Part shown: positions 22,990 to 34,876 of the stretch, piece after piece
Layout: every line of letters begins with the position of its first letter
Position numbering within the stretch: position 1 is the first letter of the stretch
NCBI RefSeq assembly: GCF_000276665.1
Contig: NW_004955470.1
Coordinates: forward strand, 592,889-656,888
Length of the DNA: 64,000 bases
Reading direction: 5' to 3'
Origin: Chinchilla lanigera
Taxonomy: Eukaryota > Chordata > Mammalia > Rodentia > Chinchillidae
Notes under the pieces: model-generated
What the model saw: the letters and a program-made list of their open reading frames with translations, nothing else
Database searches by the model: none
Told to the model about the DNA's origin: nothing
Made by a program: the position numbers and the translations under genes

Positions 22990-23470
22990 GAGCCATCTCA
23001 CCTCAAGTAGAATAATTAATTTCAAAACAACAACAAAGGAAAATAACAGTAATACTTGTAAAGGTCTGGAGAAAAACAGTAACTCTTAGACACTGTTAGT
23101 GGGGATGTAAATTAGCATAGCCACCTTAAAAATGCAGGATGGAATTTCCTCAAAACACTGAAACTAGAACTACGATATGATCCCTTAATCGTGAATATGT
23201 ATTTATAAAATAGAACAGCACATGAATCGTATAGCTGAATGCCTGTATTTATTATGGCAGTCTTCACAACAGCTAAGATAGGTAGCCAGCCCATGTGCCT
23301 ATCAATAGAGAAATGGGTAAAAATATAGAATATACATATAGAATACTATTCAGCCAAAAAGAATAATTGTCTTCTAATTAATGACAAATTGGATGGAACC
23401 TGAGGACAGTTTAAGTAAAGTAAGCCAGACACAGAAAAGAGAGTACCACATTTATACTATTCTAAGTATA
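22990..23470 (+). mobile_element. L1 (LINE) 3' fragment
   Basis: 'gatgtaaattagcatagcca', 'tgtgcctatcaatagagaaa', 'actattcagccaaaaagaat', 'ttggatggaacctgagg' and 'taagccagacacagaaaa' follow the order of the mammalian L1 ORF2 end. Decayed, no open frame. Confidence 0.8.
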
Positions 23471-25127
23471 GAATTTGTCAAATCAGTTGCAGTATTTTTC
23501 AACCGCAGAATCTCTTAATTTTTTCTTTATAAAATCAGCCTATCTTCTGGATAATAGTGTGATATTTCTATACATCATTTCCTTGGCTTTCTTTGGTTAT
23601 TTGCCTGGCCTGGCCTTTTACCCTTTATATATGTCTAGGGCACTTTTGTCATCATTGGTATGGCTCTACTGCAATACAGTGTTTTCCATGGTTCTTTTAG
23701 TCATTTGTAGATCATGTCTATAGTCACAGGGAACTGGGAAGCCAGGCTGTGTCCATCATATTTCTGGGGCCAGGAAAAGAGTGTAGCTGTGATAAAATGG
23801 GAATCTGGTCTGCTGGTATGCAAAGCCTCAATAGTAGCCCTCGGGGGCATGTGAAGCAGTGAACTTTCTCCCACCTGAGAGAGAAAATTTTAAACTTTGC
23901 CCTCACGTGGATTGACATTAATTAGACCACACTCTGGGGATCTAGTCCTCACTCTTTTTATTTTACTCGAAGGGCCTACCTTCAAGAATATTGTCCTTCT
24001 GAGCAATCTCTTAAGATTAAAATACACTCTTCTCCTTGAATGAGATGAGGAGCTAACTTTTAGTTAATTACTGTATCATTCTCAATCATTCCTTAGTATC
24101 CATTGTCTCATGGTCACTGGATAGGCTGGAAAAATGGACAGTGGTGGAAATGTAAAGTTATTTCTGAATTAATACGATAAGCTATGAAAAGGAGAAGGAT
24201 TAACAATACTATCCCAGATCAGTCTGGACTTCAGGACATTATTTTGAGACACATGCAAAACCTCTCGGCCATCATTGCTGCGCAAGTGCCCCACCTTGTG
24301 GCCCCGCATGAGAAGACACCCTGCAGTACTTAAGTGAAAGCATCGTTTTTAGTGTAACAGATGCTTCAATCTTACATCTATTCAAACCTGGTTTTATCTT
24401 GTTGTTTGCTGTTGTTGCTGTTGTTGTTTGGTTACAAAAAATGACAAGTAGTTATCAGCAAATGTCCAGCATTGTGAGTACTTTAGATTGCAATTCATAG
24501 CTGTCGTTAGGTACATTAAAACTTAACTATTAACAGCTTATGAATTAAGATTTCATTACCATGTCATAGACCCAAATGCCACACAAAGACACGCGTAAAC
24601 CGGAAGGGGAGGATTCTACAGCATCCATCAACTCCTGCAGTAGGGCATGTGGAAAGAGATAAGGACTGAGAATCATCTGTGACTTCCCCAAGGCAGCCTA
24701 GAGCATCAGCACCAGGACCCGTGGATTCTTAGGCAGGTGGGAGAGCCTCGTGGCCAGACAGTTTGCGCCTTCTGTGGAGGGTGCAAGCTGGATGCTAGTA
24801 GAGGAGCAGAGAAGCCTACATTTCTACTTCAGGCTTCTCAAGCCTTTGAAAGGCACACCACAAAGGAAAACAAACGTTTCAGGTAATAGATATGCTAACT
24901 ACACTGATTTCATCATTGTGCATTGCATACAAGTATGAAGGATCATACCATACCCCACAAATATGTATGAATATTGTAGCTAATTAGGAACATTTTAAAG
25001 GCTACCGTGCAGATATTCATCCTGTTTCAAAGGAAAAAACGCTTCTGCTTGGAATTTTAACAACTTTTCCATTGCTCCATGAATCCCAAATCTTGCCTTT
25101 CCTCACACTCCTCAGGTGCATTGATTG
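23470..25127. other. Intergenic, no gene recognised
   Basis: No exon or RSS. About 24660-24745 weakly resembles 8040-8110 ('cttaggcaggtgggag' and 'cttaggcaggccaggg'), perhaps an old flank duplication. Confidence 0.3.
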
Positions 25128-25275
25128 AGCCTATTTATTAAATGAGGAGATGCACTGTGATGGAGCTGAGGAGGAGCAAGGAGAGCTGGGGTACAGAGGA
25201 GCCTCTCTTCCCCTTTCTACCAAACTTCTACATGACCTTCAAAGCCTAGTGGAGGTGAGAAGTGCTCTCAGTAAT
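25128..25275. repeat. Duplicated 3' flank of a V-kappa-1-like gene
   Basis: Similar, in order and orientation, to 25856-26010, which is the 3' flank of the V gene at 26097-26563 (shared 'gctgaggaggagc', 'gagcctc', 'ttcaaagcct'). No V exon follows it here, so it is a flank left without its gene. Confidence 0.5.
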
Positions 25276-25682
25276 GCTTCCCAATAAAATAGGGAAATAA
25301 TGTAATTATTCTTCACTTGTCATCGGGACTCTGAAGGTTGAACTGATCATCTCTGCAAAATAATGTGTATTTTGGTCACTTCAGAAGGACAGCCAGTCTC
25401 CTGGGAAACAAATCCGGCAGCAATGGCAAAATAGTATATAGGGCTACAAAATCTTGGGTAATTCAGCTCAGAGACATTAATTTCCATTGACAGAAAGTAA
25501 GCAGCTATACTCTAACTTTGATTCCCGCATAGTCTGGGTCTGAGCCAGGATGATGTCACTTGTCTGTAGTCTAGCATTCTAGAAGGCTGAGATGTATTTG
25601 CTCAGCCTCGGTAAATTAGCAAGAGCAAAGGTTGGAAATGTAGCTCCGTTGGGGGACACTAGAATTAATTCCAAGTAGAGGG

Positions 25683-25686
<4 letters not shown>

Positions 25687-25772
<86 letters not shown>
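25687..25772 (+). repeat. (GA)n microsatellite
   Basis: About 85 bases of almost pure ga repeat, about 300 bases beyond the RSS of the V gene at 26097-26563. Confidence 0.97.
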
Positions 25773-25774
<2 letters not shown>

Positions 25775-26068
25775 GAGATTCTACTTTGTGGCACGAATTT
25801 TTTTCTGCTGCTGCAATCCCACAATCCATGCTCCCTACCTGTGCAGAGCAATGTCCTCTATTAAATTAGCAGAGGCACTGTCGTGCCTGTTTTCATTTGG
25901 GGCTGAGGAGGAGCTAGAGACTGAGAGTGCAGTAGAGCCTCCCTAACCCTTCTGTCAAGACCTCCAAGTGAAATTCAAAGCCTGCTTATATCTGAGAAAT
26001 TCTGTCAGGAGCAGGCACCAAGAGTAGCAGTTGGGGCAGCTGAGCCTCACACTTCTGCTTGCCTGGGA

Positions 26069-26096
26069 GGTTTATGTCATGGCTTGTATCACTGTG
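26069..26096 (-). promoter_or_regulatory. 12-spacer RSS of V gene 26097-26563
   Basis: Heptamer CACAGTG (26090-26096), 12-base spacer (26078-26089), nonamer ACATAAACC (26069-26077). Confidence 0.95.
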
Positions 26097-26563
26097 GGCG
26101 GGGTACTATAACCTTGTTCACAGTAGTAAGTTGCAACATCTTCAGGCTGCAGGCTGCTGATGGTGAGAGTGTAACTTGTCCCAGATCCACTGCCGCTAAA
26201 CCTGGATGGCACCCCAGATACCAAATTGCTTGCAGCATAGATCAGGAGTTTAGGAGCTTTCCCTGGTTTCTGCTGATACCAATTTAAACCACTGTAAATG
26301 TTCTGACTGGCTCTGCAAGTGATGGTGACTGTATCTCCAGGAGATGCAGACAGGGAGGATGGAGACTGAGTCGTCTGGATGTCACATCTGGTACCTGATA
26401 TTGGAGACATAAATATTCACAAGATTATGTTACAAGAACACTTCCATGAAAATCCAGGCATCACTCACCACATGCTGCTAAGTAAATTCACATTGCTCCC
26501 TTCCGTACCTGGCAGCCAGAGCAGCAGCAGCCCCAGGAGCTGAGCGGGGACCCTCATGTCCAT
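26097..26563 (-). CDS. Intact V-kappa-1-like gene segment
   Basis: Kappa light-chain variable segment. The leader exon is 26509-26563 (55 bases, [18 protein letters not shown]), with donor GTACGG. The intron is 114 bases, with AG at 26395-26396. The V exon is 26097-26394. The mature domain starts [17 protein letters not shown], with Thr in place of the usual Met4. Cys23 is at 26315-26317, FR2 reads [18 protein letters not shown]2 is AASNLVS, and the FR3 Cys is at 26120-26122. CDR3 is EQGYSTPP. The frame is open. FR1 has the ordinary SASPGDT rather than the KSQGDR of the genes at 9.3 and 15.3 kb. The octamer carries one change (see 26651-26658), so expression may be weaker than for its paralogues. 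Confidence 0.95.
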
Positions 26564-26650
26564 GCTGTGTCCTGACTAGGACTGACTCCTGCACAGGGTG
26601 TGAGCACCTTGTTAAAAATGTTTGAAGGCGGTGGGCTGTGCTCTGGGGAC

Positions 26651-26658
26651 ATGCAAAG
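26651..26658 (-). promoter_or_regulatory. Altered octamer of V gene 26097-26563
   Basis: At the position where paralogues have ATTTGCAT this gene has CTTTGCAT in the coding sense (plus strand atgcaaag), about 88 bases from the ATG. One base differs from the consensus. Confidence 0.8.
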
Positions 26659-26699
26659 CAGCAGGGGCTGGGCAAGGCTGGATACATCTGCAGAGCTTT

Positions 26700-28180
26700 C
26701 TCACCTCAGTAACTTAGGACAGGCTCAATGAACCCAGATGTCCCACTTCAGAACAGTTTAAGGAGGATTTTTCTGCAAACAACAGGTTTCTTCCTGAAGA
26801 CATATCGTTACAGAACAGTTTTGAGACTTAAACATTGAAATGAACATACAGAGTACATGGAATGATGTTTCTCCATTTTCTTTGGAATAATGAAAGATCA
26901 TGTGCTTCTTTGTAAAACCACATGATAAAAACCTGAAAAATTGAGACTATTGGGCATTTTCTTACCCCCAAATTTCTCACTGGCAAAAAGTTTGAAATTC
27001 CCTCCCAACATCTTTGTGAATTTGAAGTTGCTTCATGTCTTTAAATAAAAACTGAATGTTCATCAAAATCATGTTTAATGAATTTAAATAGAATATAAAA
27101 CAGATGTAAGGGACTGTCATGAGCAGCATGAAGTTAGGAAACGTGCTCAGATGCACACGGATAACACAGGAATCTCTACTTATTGCATCACGCACACTTT
27201 CATCATTACTCAAAGCAACATGGCTCTCTCACAGCTAGAGACTGACTGGGCTGTATCCTATTACTGATCTGCAGGCTCCAGTATTCTTCATCATTGGTGC
27301 CATTTGGAATGATTTCCCACATTTCATTGGCACGCAGAGGGGAGGTACCTGATGTGATAAATTACATGAAAATCTCACTATAGGTCTCTACAGGGCACCA
27401 TCAGGGCCCCATCTTATTTCTGTCTTCAGCAGTGGATGGGGAACTCATCCTGACACAGAAAGGAACATCACTCTGTGCTTCCCAAGAAGAGGTCTCTATC
27501 TCCTTTTGATCCAGTGAAGATGTGCAGCAAGAAATATCTTGGGTCCTGATAAAATTTGAACTGTAGTTGCAGCACCTGTGTCTTTGCCTTGGCCCTCTCA
27601 GCCCAGCTCAACAGCAAGGAAAGTGGAAACAGATGTGTCTTCAGCATCACTGCCCTGTAGTCTGAGGAAAACTTACTGATGTGTACACCACTGTCCCTGG
27701 CACCTACAGGAAACTGACACCTTTGTGCTGAAGCCTGATGATAATCCTGTTGCATTTCCAGGGCACTGACGGTCAAGGAGACTTGGTAGCAAGCAGCAAC
27801 AGCATGCACAGGAATCCTTGTGCTTGGATGCAGTATAGAAGTAAAGAGATGCATGTTGTTGGAGGACATCTCTGCTCTGATGTCTTCTGCTACTGCTTTA
27901 TTCATCAGCAGAAATATTAAGAAAATTACAGATACATTTAATTTTTTTAACCAGTCTCCCTTAGATTTGATTTAACATTAATTCCTTTCTCTGGGTTAGA
28001 AACTTAGAGAAACTTCTAATAAATTCCTGCACATAATGAAATACAAATTAGAGGAACTGAAAAAGCACCCCCATTGCTTAAGCCCCACAGTAAAGAGGAC
28101 CCTGACATTATGTTTCATCCTGCTCTCTTGTTTTAAACATCTGCCTTCTGAATTTTATTCCACTTTAAGATATGATCATT
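26700..28180. other. Intergenic, no gene confirmed
   Basis: No RSS or clear exon. The minus strand at about 27640-27800 has short V-like phrases (SLTVS-like, and 'gatgctgaagac') but they do not form a V exon. Confidence 0.3.
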
Positions 28181-28199
28181 TGGGGCTAATGGTAACAGT

Positions 28200-28620
28200 T
28201 GTTGATAGATGGATAACACCTCCAGAGACACCCATGTCCTAATATGTGGAACCTATGTGAGTTACCTTCTATGTCAAAAGCAACCTGGCAGCTACGATTG
28301 ATCAAGACAAGGATTTTTAGTTTGGGAAAGGAGCAGGAATTATCCGTGTGAGACAAATACGATCACAGCAATTCTGATCATAGGCAGGAGGAAAGTCACA
28401 ATCAGAGGGGGGATCTGATAACACAAATAGACATGGACTGATTGGAGGAGGGGCTATGAATGGGAGAACGTGGGAGCATCTTGGAATTTGAAAGGCAGAA
28501 TCTTTACTGTCCAGCACCAGAAGGAGCACAGCCTTCCTGTCTCCTTGATTTTATCTCAGGGTAAATTCTGAGCTCCAGAACTATGAACAATAATTTTGTG
28601 TTGCTCAAAGGCAATGAAGT
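28200..28620 (+). mobile_element. Possible MaLR/MLT1-like LTR fragment
   Basis: Scattered phrases ('cctaatatgtggaacctatg', 'tgagctccagaactatgaac', 'aataattttgtgttg') resemble the 3' half of MLT1-type LTRs. Boundaries are uncertain. Confidence 0.35.
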
Positions 28621-28749
28621 GAAGGTGATGTTTTTCTGGACCTACAGGAAACTGACACAGGTAACTTATTTGATCTCTGAGTCTCAGTGGGTCTAGGGAC
28701 ACAAAGCAGCCTGTTCCCTGTTCTCTGAAACATTTCCACCTGATTAGTG

Positions 28750-29265
28750 TTTGTTGTCAATTTTCACAGAGCACCATGTTCCAATACGATAATTGTATAA
28801 AACTTTGTTCTTGGCAATGGATCCCTATGGCCAATACATACATACATACATATATCCTGGCTTTAGCTCCAACCAGCAGTAGACCTTTACATCGGCCATG
28901 TGGTACTGGTTTTATCAGCATACAGAATAACAGAATACAGGAGTTGTGGGGTCCACAAGGCTTTGGTCCAGATCTCAAAAAGGAAAAAGCCTGGAAGGGT
29001 TTCTGCATGCCACATAGAGTGAGTGAGTGCTCAAGAGGGTGGGTTGTTATACAATGAGAAGACAGCTTATGCTTGTCCACTTCAGCATGCAGCTGGCTCC
29101 TTTCTACCTATAAAACACATTGTGACACAGACAGAGAATTTTTTCTCAAGGACAAACAGATGGTATTGCATCATCCTAGACTTTCAGCCACAAAATTGTG
29201 AGTTAAACAATCCCCTTTTCTTCATTCAATATTCAGTTTCAGTTATTTTGTTATAATGAAAGAAA
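28750..29265 (+). mobile_element. Possible MaLR-like LTR fragment
   Basis: The end reads 'actttcagccacaaaattgt', 'gagttaaacaatcccctttt' and 'cagttattttgttataatga', the pattern of MaLR-type LTR 3' ends. Confidence 0.4.
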
Positions 29266-29269
29266 GAAG

Positions 29270-31249
29270 AATATTTTATTTTAATATATATACAACCTTA
29301 TTTGATGGCATAATGTTTGATTTTAAACTTTAATATATTGAACATTAGCAGGTAAACCCAGTGGCTCTTGTACTACCCCTATGCCCATTTTTATTCCAGA
29401 GTCTCAGTGTCAGGAAGTTCAGGGTCCCAGGCTGTTCTTGTAGGGCTCAGGACTGGCCTGCCCACTGCAGAGAACACCGATCGCTCTCAGTGGATCTAGG
29501 GACACAAAGCAGCAGGTGCTAGGGAGATGAGTGGTTGCTCTGGGCACCAAAGGGAGAAAATTTTATGTTCAGAACTCAGCATGGGCAGCATTTCCCATGC
29601 TGTTCCTTCAGGCGGGCAGCGCATGTGGCTGGGTAGCTGGATGCTCAAAGCACAAGCCATTCAACAATGACTGGCAGCCTTATCTCTGAGAGTTATATTG
29701 TTATGGCAAGATTCAATGACATAGGTACTCATGAGAAGCTGAAAATGTGGGAACAAACAGAGCCTTATTGAAGCACACAACTGGCACACTGACCGAGAGT
29801 CAGAAACCAAGATGTCCACAACCAGTAAACTTTGTACTGGGTTTCTATACATTTACAAGTAACCATGGTAACCATATTACCACCTAAGGGACATTTGGCT
29901 CTCACATAATCTCCATGCCCTCCTCTTCCATAGGTTCAGGATGTATAAAGTAAGCACCCTGGCTTCCTGCTGTAAGTTGTTCTCATGTTTTTTTTTAATA
30001 TTTACTTGATTTAGAATGACGTAAGTTCATGGCTTCCCAATGTAACGGTGTAAAGTTATCTAAAATGACTTTCTTGTTACCATATAAATTTAGATTTTAT
30101 ATGAGACATGCAAGACTTTAAAATTTAATATAACACTAGGATAAAAGACAAAGAAAGTAGTATGGTCATTTCACAAAAAAAGTAAGATGGCACTCTTGTC
30201 TTTATTGAAAATATATTTGAAATATACTTTGGAATTTTCTGTATAAAAATTAACATCAAATACAAGAGATACGAAATGAAAAAGTACATATACAAATAAA
30301 AGAAAAGCATCAATAATAATCTAATAGATAATTCACTATTTTAAAAAAAATTAACATCAAATGCCAGTGGTCCATAAGAAAAAAAGTACTTATAAAAATA
30401 GAAGAAAAACAGATATAATAGTCAGAAATGCCCTGTATAATGATAAGCAAAAAAACTTTGATAAGCAATGGATAGAAGATAAAATTAGATAACTCACTAC
30501 AGTTTTTAAACAAAATGAGTGAGACAAAAGACTATTTTATAATAGAGATAATTCCACATTTTCTGTAGCTAGAAAATCTGACGATTGTAAAAGCAAACAA
30601 AATGACACAATGTGAATTCAACTGCACCTGCCCTGGATTACACTGTTTTTGATTAAACAGACATCATCAATACGTTTTGTATCCCTAATTAGAAGCAAGC
30701 TCTTGTTATTCTGGTACTTCTCACATTCTTGAAGTTCCTTATACCACCACACTAAGAGAAGAAGGGCTATGATCCGTTATTAGGTTAGATACAATGTACA
30801 AATATTATGTGCAACTGTTAGAGCAGTGCTTCCATCAGAATAGGTGAAAAGCATAATTTTTCAATATAGCTAAAATAAAAAAGTACGATTCACTTAATGT
30901 AATCATTATGTCACTTAAAATACTGCATGTTTATATTTGAAATATTGTCTTATAGCACTGTGGTCCTAAATGCAGGACAACTTAATTTTTTCCCTCTGTG
31001 ACTTTATGTTGTTTATTTTGGAAACCCACTCTGCAGTTTTAGAACTCTTTCACTCAACAAAAGGTAACTGAATGGAATCAAAGACCATTAACACTATAAT
31101 CTTATAATTGTTGCAAATTTGCAAAAGCATATTTGGATACTTAAAATTAATATTGTTTTACCACTTATTCTCAGCTCTACTCTTCCTGAGGATAGCTTGT
31201 GTAAAAACCTTTGTCAAACATGGTAATTGAAGTGGAACTAGCATGGCAA
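29270..31249. other. Gene-free AT-rich stretch
   Basis: No exon or RSS. About 29500-29620 resembles 1500-1630. About 29880-29970 ('cacataatctccatgccctc', 'aagtaagcaccctggcttcc') matches part of the LTR-like element at 62758-63150. About 30240-30500 holds two similar A-rich segments ('aaaattaacatcaaat' at both about 30245 and 30346). Confidence 0.4.
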
Positions 31250-31605
31250 AATTAAACTATAAAGGCAAGGTCCCCAGTCCCAGGGCCAGGGACCTGTAGC
31301 TTTCTGTGAGGAGCCAGGCCGCACAGCATAAGAGGCAGGCAGCCGAGGCAGAGACTTTCCTCTGCATTTACAGCTGCTCTCCATTGCTATCATTATCCCC
31401 AGTGTGGCCTCCTGTCAGACCAGTGATGGAATCAGATTCTCCCGGGAGCAGGAACCCTACTGTGAACTGTGTATGCCACGAATCTATACTGTGAACTCCT
31501 AAGAATCAAAACCATCCCTGTCTGCCCCATTTCCATCCGTGGAAAGATTGTCTTTCATGCAGTCAGTCCCTGGGGCTAAAAGTGTTGACAACCCCTGCTT
31601 TAACT
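31250..31605. mobile_element. Possible hAT-type DNA transposon remnant
   Basis: 'caggccgcacagcataagag', 'tttacagctgctctccattg', 'ctcctgtcagaccagtgatg' and 'cgtggaaagattgtctttca' resemble, in order, a common non-autonomous mammalian DNA transposon whose ends read 'ccccagtcccagggccaggg' and 'ccctggggctaaaag'. The family name is not certain. Confidence 0.4.
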
Positions 31606-32443
31606 GACAGATTATTTTTTTCTTTTAGAGAAAAGTCACTTCCCAAACTTCGTCAGGCTGAAGGCATAAGGGGCACCTCCTCCTCTCCACAGCCCAGACG
31701 CATGGGCACAACCATCAGGTGCTGTGCCAAGGAGGGCTGAGTCCACTCCACAGGAAAGGGAAGGGGCAGGAAAAGGGCCCTGGAGCGATGAAACAAGTGC
31801 AGAGTTCTTTACTGTGTCACTGTGGTTCCTCACCCTGCTCTTCCTTACTATAAGGAGCCCTTGCATATCTGGGAACAGTGAGAAGTGACTTCTGGAATAA
31901 AGCCTTTTGCCCTTTCACCAAAATAAATGGCTTGGGTGATTTCATTGGGGAGCAGCAAGCACACCGACCTAAACTTTTGTGTGCTTTTAAAGGAAATGTA
32001 GGACACTAAATCAGATGTAAAATACCATGTTCCCCATATTACTGATATTATGCTTTATAAAATATGCAAGTTGGTAAGTTCCATAGTGCCTTCTAATTCT
32101 GTTGTCACTAATCCACATCCGCTGTTCTTATGCTGAGTAAAATTCCTTGACAATGCTGGGAAGGCAAGGAGGACCAAGATGAGCTCTCACTGAATGGTCC
32201 CTGCCATCCTTGCAGGTTGCCCACAGGTCCAGGGACCAAGTCCCTCTCCTATAGTTTCTTTGATTTCTGGCGGCTGCAGAAGATCAGGACTTCAAATGCA
32301 AAGGCAGAGCTGAAGGCGAGCACACAGGGGAAGCGAGTACCCTGGCTTCTTGACCACTTCCCTGTCACACAGACGGAGAACATCTGCAGTGCTGCTCCCC
32401 AGACAGCAGCACATGAGGGCAGCTGGGCCACCCCACCCAGGGA
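31606..32443. other. Intergenic and 3' flank of the next V gene
   Basis: No gene. From about 32210 the sequence resembles the 3' flanks of the V-kappa-2-like genes at 42403 and 47621 ('gcagctgggccac' before the nonamer). Confidence 0.4.
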
Positions 32444-32471
32444 GGTTTATGTTCGGGGCTGTATCACTGTG
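32444..32471 (-). promoter_or_regulatory. 12-spacer RSS of V gene 32472-33193
   Basis: Heptamer CACAGTG (32465-32471), 12-base spacer (32453-32464), nonamer ACATAAACC (32444-32452). Confidence 0.95.
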
Positions 32472-33079
32472 TGAGGAATTTTTGTACTTTGCCCACAGTA
32501 ATAAACTCCAACATCCTCAGCCTCTACCCTACTGATTTTAAGAGTGAAATCCGTCCCTGACCCACTGCCACTGAACCTGTCTGGGATGCCAGAGTCTCTG
32601 TTAGAAACCTTGTAGATAAGAAGCCGCGGAGACTGGCCTGGCTTCTGCAGGTACCAGTGCAAATAGGTGTTTCCATTGCTATGCAGGAGGCTCTGACTGG
32701 ACCTGCAGGAGATGGAGGCCGGCTCTCCGGGGCTGATGAGCAGGGCGGGTGGAGACTGGGTTAACACTGCCTCCCCACTGCATCCTGAAATAATGACAGA
32801 GAGAAGCTAGGTCATTTCCAAACATGGTGACAAGATTTGTGACATTCCTCCTATTATTTATTTAAAGACAATAATTCTTATTCATAGCATCAACTTTCAA
32901 AATATTATTGACGTATTTACATAGCCCAGGTACCTTTATCTTAATCAAGATGTTCATTAGAGCCCTGGCCTTTCTTACATGGTCCTTAATTCTCACAGGG
33001 ATGAACATCCTTTCCCTGAAGCAAAGAACATATGACTCACACATATGTTCAGAATAGTCTGACAAATGGTAGGACCCCT

Positions 33080-33123
<44 letters not shown>

Positions 33124-33193
33124 CTAATCTATCTCTGATCTTACCAGGGATCCAGAGCATTAACAACCCCAAGAGCTGAGCAGGAAACCTCAT
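32472..33193 (-). CDS. Intact V-kappa-2-like gene segment
   Basis: Kappa light-chain variable segment of the V-kappa-2 type. The leader exon is 33145-33193 (49 bases, [16 protein letters not shown]), with donor GTAAGA. The intron is 360 bases and contains a (CA)n run. The acceptor AG is at 32785-32786. The V exon is 32472-32784 (313 bases). The mature domain begins [20 protein letters not shown]. Cys23 is at 32705-32707. The 16-residue CDR1 [16 protein letters not shown] is characteristic of the group. FR2 reads [18 protein letters not shown]2 is KVSNRDS, and the FR3 Cys is at 32495-32497. The germline CDR3 is GQSTKIPH, ending in His where paralogues have Pro. No lesion is seen; the octamer and RSS are intact. 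Confidence 0.95.
33083..33121 (+). repeat. (CA)n microsatellite in V intron
   Basis: About 19 ca repeats inside the leader intron of the V gene at 32472-33193, 24 bases from the donor side of the leader exon. Confidence 0.95.
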
Positions 33194-33291
33194 GCTGAGA
33201 AGCTGAACTGAGGATCTAGGTCAGCCAACGAAAGGTTAGAGCTGAGCTTTTATCTCAGGCTTGCAAACGAAGGTTTAATCTAGAGGACAAT

Positions 33292-33299
33292 ATGCAAAT
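33292..33299 (-). promoter_or_regulatory. V-kappa octamer promoter element
   Basis: ATTTGCAT in the coding sense, about 98 bases upstream of the start codon of the V gene at 32472-33193. Confidence 0.9.
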
Positions 33300-33309
33300 C
33301 CTCTGGGAG

Positions 33310-34315
33310 TTGCCCTGCTGTGAGACAGCGTAGTAGATGAAATGGAAAGCGACACCTGGAGGAGGCGGACCTGCCCTGTGAGCAAAGTGACGTCACATGT
33401 CCCTTAAAATGACACAATTAGAGTTTCAGTCAAAGTAGCCATCAGTAATGAGAAGAAGGTTCTACAAAAAGAAGTTTAGATCAGGGACACGTGACATTGC
33501 ATTGGCCGTTCTCAGGCTTCTTAGTCATATGGGGATCAGTGTTTAGGGTTAATCTCGAAGGTAAATGACCTCCTTGCTTATTTCTCACCCAGAGAAATTT
33601 GGGAAAAAGTGGCAGGTATCTTCACAGTCCTGCAGGGTATACCGCCTCCAAATAAAATGTATCCTTGAACCAGCTAATTAGCTGTCTAGTGTCCAGTGTT
33701 ACCAGGATAAGTGTAGTAGAAAGTTAGATGCATATACTAGAATATGCTTTTCCCTAGGACATAAAGCCATAAATCCATGAAAGCCTTGGCAAGAAGAAAA
33801 ATAAGTGCCTCTTCCAGATAGCCAATTGGTAACCTATTTTCAGTCAACACAAAACCAGAAGTAATTCTATGCCCCAGACAGTGGATGTAAAATTCCTGAT
33901 TATCAATTGTTACAATTTGATACATGCAATTTAATGAATATCCTTTCAATCCCCAGGACTATCAGAAAAAGAAGGTAGAAAGTAAAAAATTGTAATCAGA
34001 AAATGTGAGGCTTATAATTTTATTTTACTTTCATTATTATTTTGTCTATTCTCTGTCTTCTGTATTTCGTTCTAATTAGAACATTAGGTTAAAAGTAATT
34101 CAAAAAGTAGCTGACACTTTTACACAAGCTGTATGAATTGCCCTACCCACTTAGGATGAACTGGTATTATCATTATTATAAGTATTTCAATGTCTACACA
34201 GAGAAGTATTTCTAATATTGGAGATTTTTAAAAATTTCTGTGTTGTTTTGCGTCTTTAGTGTATAAGTCAGAGCCTCTGTGACACAATCCTTATGCTTTA
34301 TTAGTTTAGATCTAA
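33310..34315. other. Intergenic, no gene recognised
   Basis: Upstream of the V gene at 32472-33193. No further exon, RSS or named repeat. AT-rich from about 33950. About 33740-33960 resembles 48960-49140 ('cctgattatcaattgttaca' and 'agatcatctgttgttaccat'), so upstream sequence is shared between V-kappa-2-like genes. Confidence 0.35.
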
Positions 34316-34600
34316 AATGTCCCTGAAAAATCTCAGAGGTGGAGCCTGGTTGAGATGCAGTCACAATGGCTGTGACCTGGAAGGGTGTGCTCTTGTCCTA
34401 GGCTCCTCCTCTCTATCTTAATTTCCTGTCTTCAGTGGGATGAGCAGCTTTTCTTCCCTGTGCCCATCCTCCATGCCATTTCTGCTTTGGAGACAAGTAA
34501 CCATTGACCGAATCCATTGGAAACCACGAGCCCAATAAAACTCTCTTGTATAAACTTGTCTGTGTCGGATATTTAACCTAGTGGTAGGAGAGTGATGCAC
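34316..34600 (+). mobile_element. MaLR-like LTR fragment
   Basis: 'aatctcagaggtggagcctg' and 'ccatgccatttctg', ending with 'cacgagcccaataaaactct' and 'cttgtctgtgtcggatattt', follow the order of THE1/MST-type MaLR LTRs, including a polyadenylation-like aataaa. Confidence 0.5.
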
Positions 34601-34876
34601 ATTTTACATAGTACAGAAGAGAATACTGAGTAAGAAAAGTTAAAGTTTTTAACCTCAAATACTTCATAATATATTATTCCTATCAGGCTGGGAACAGTGT
34701 GGGTGTCCCTGCCCAGCACATGTCTACAGGGACTCTGTTCACACAACTCCCATGTACAACGTACTGAATACCTGTTGTTTTGCTTTCTGGTCTGCATTAA
34801 GCACAATTCATTAATGGTAAGTCTACCATAAGTATTCAAAGAGTGCAAGAGAAAGAATGGATTAAAAGTGGGCAGG

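Noticed and set aside
25315..25460. Possible V exon after the duplicated flank at 25128-25275
   Set aside because: No FR motifs, heptamer or nonamer found on reading.
27468..27905. 145-codon minus-strand frame with V-like phrases (SLTVS, 'gatgctgaagac')
   Set aside because: No WYQQ-like FR2, no Cys pair, no RSS and no leader. The resemblance is too weak to call a relic without a profile search.
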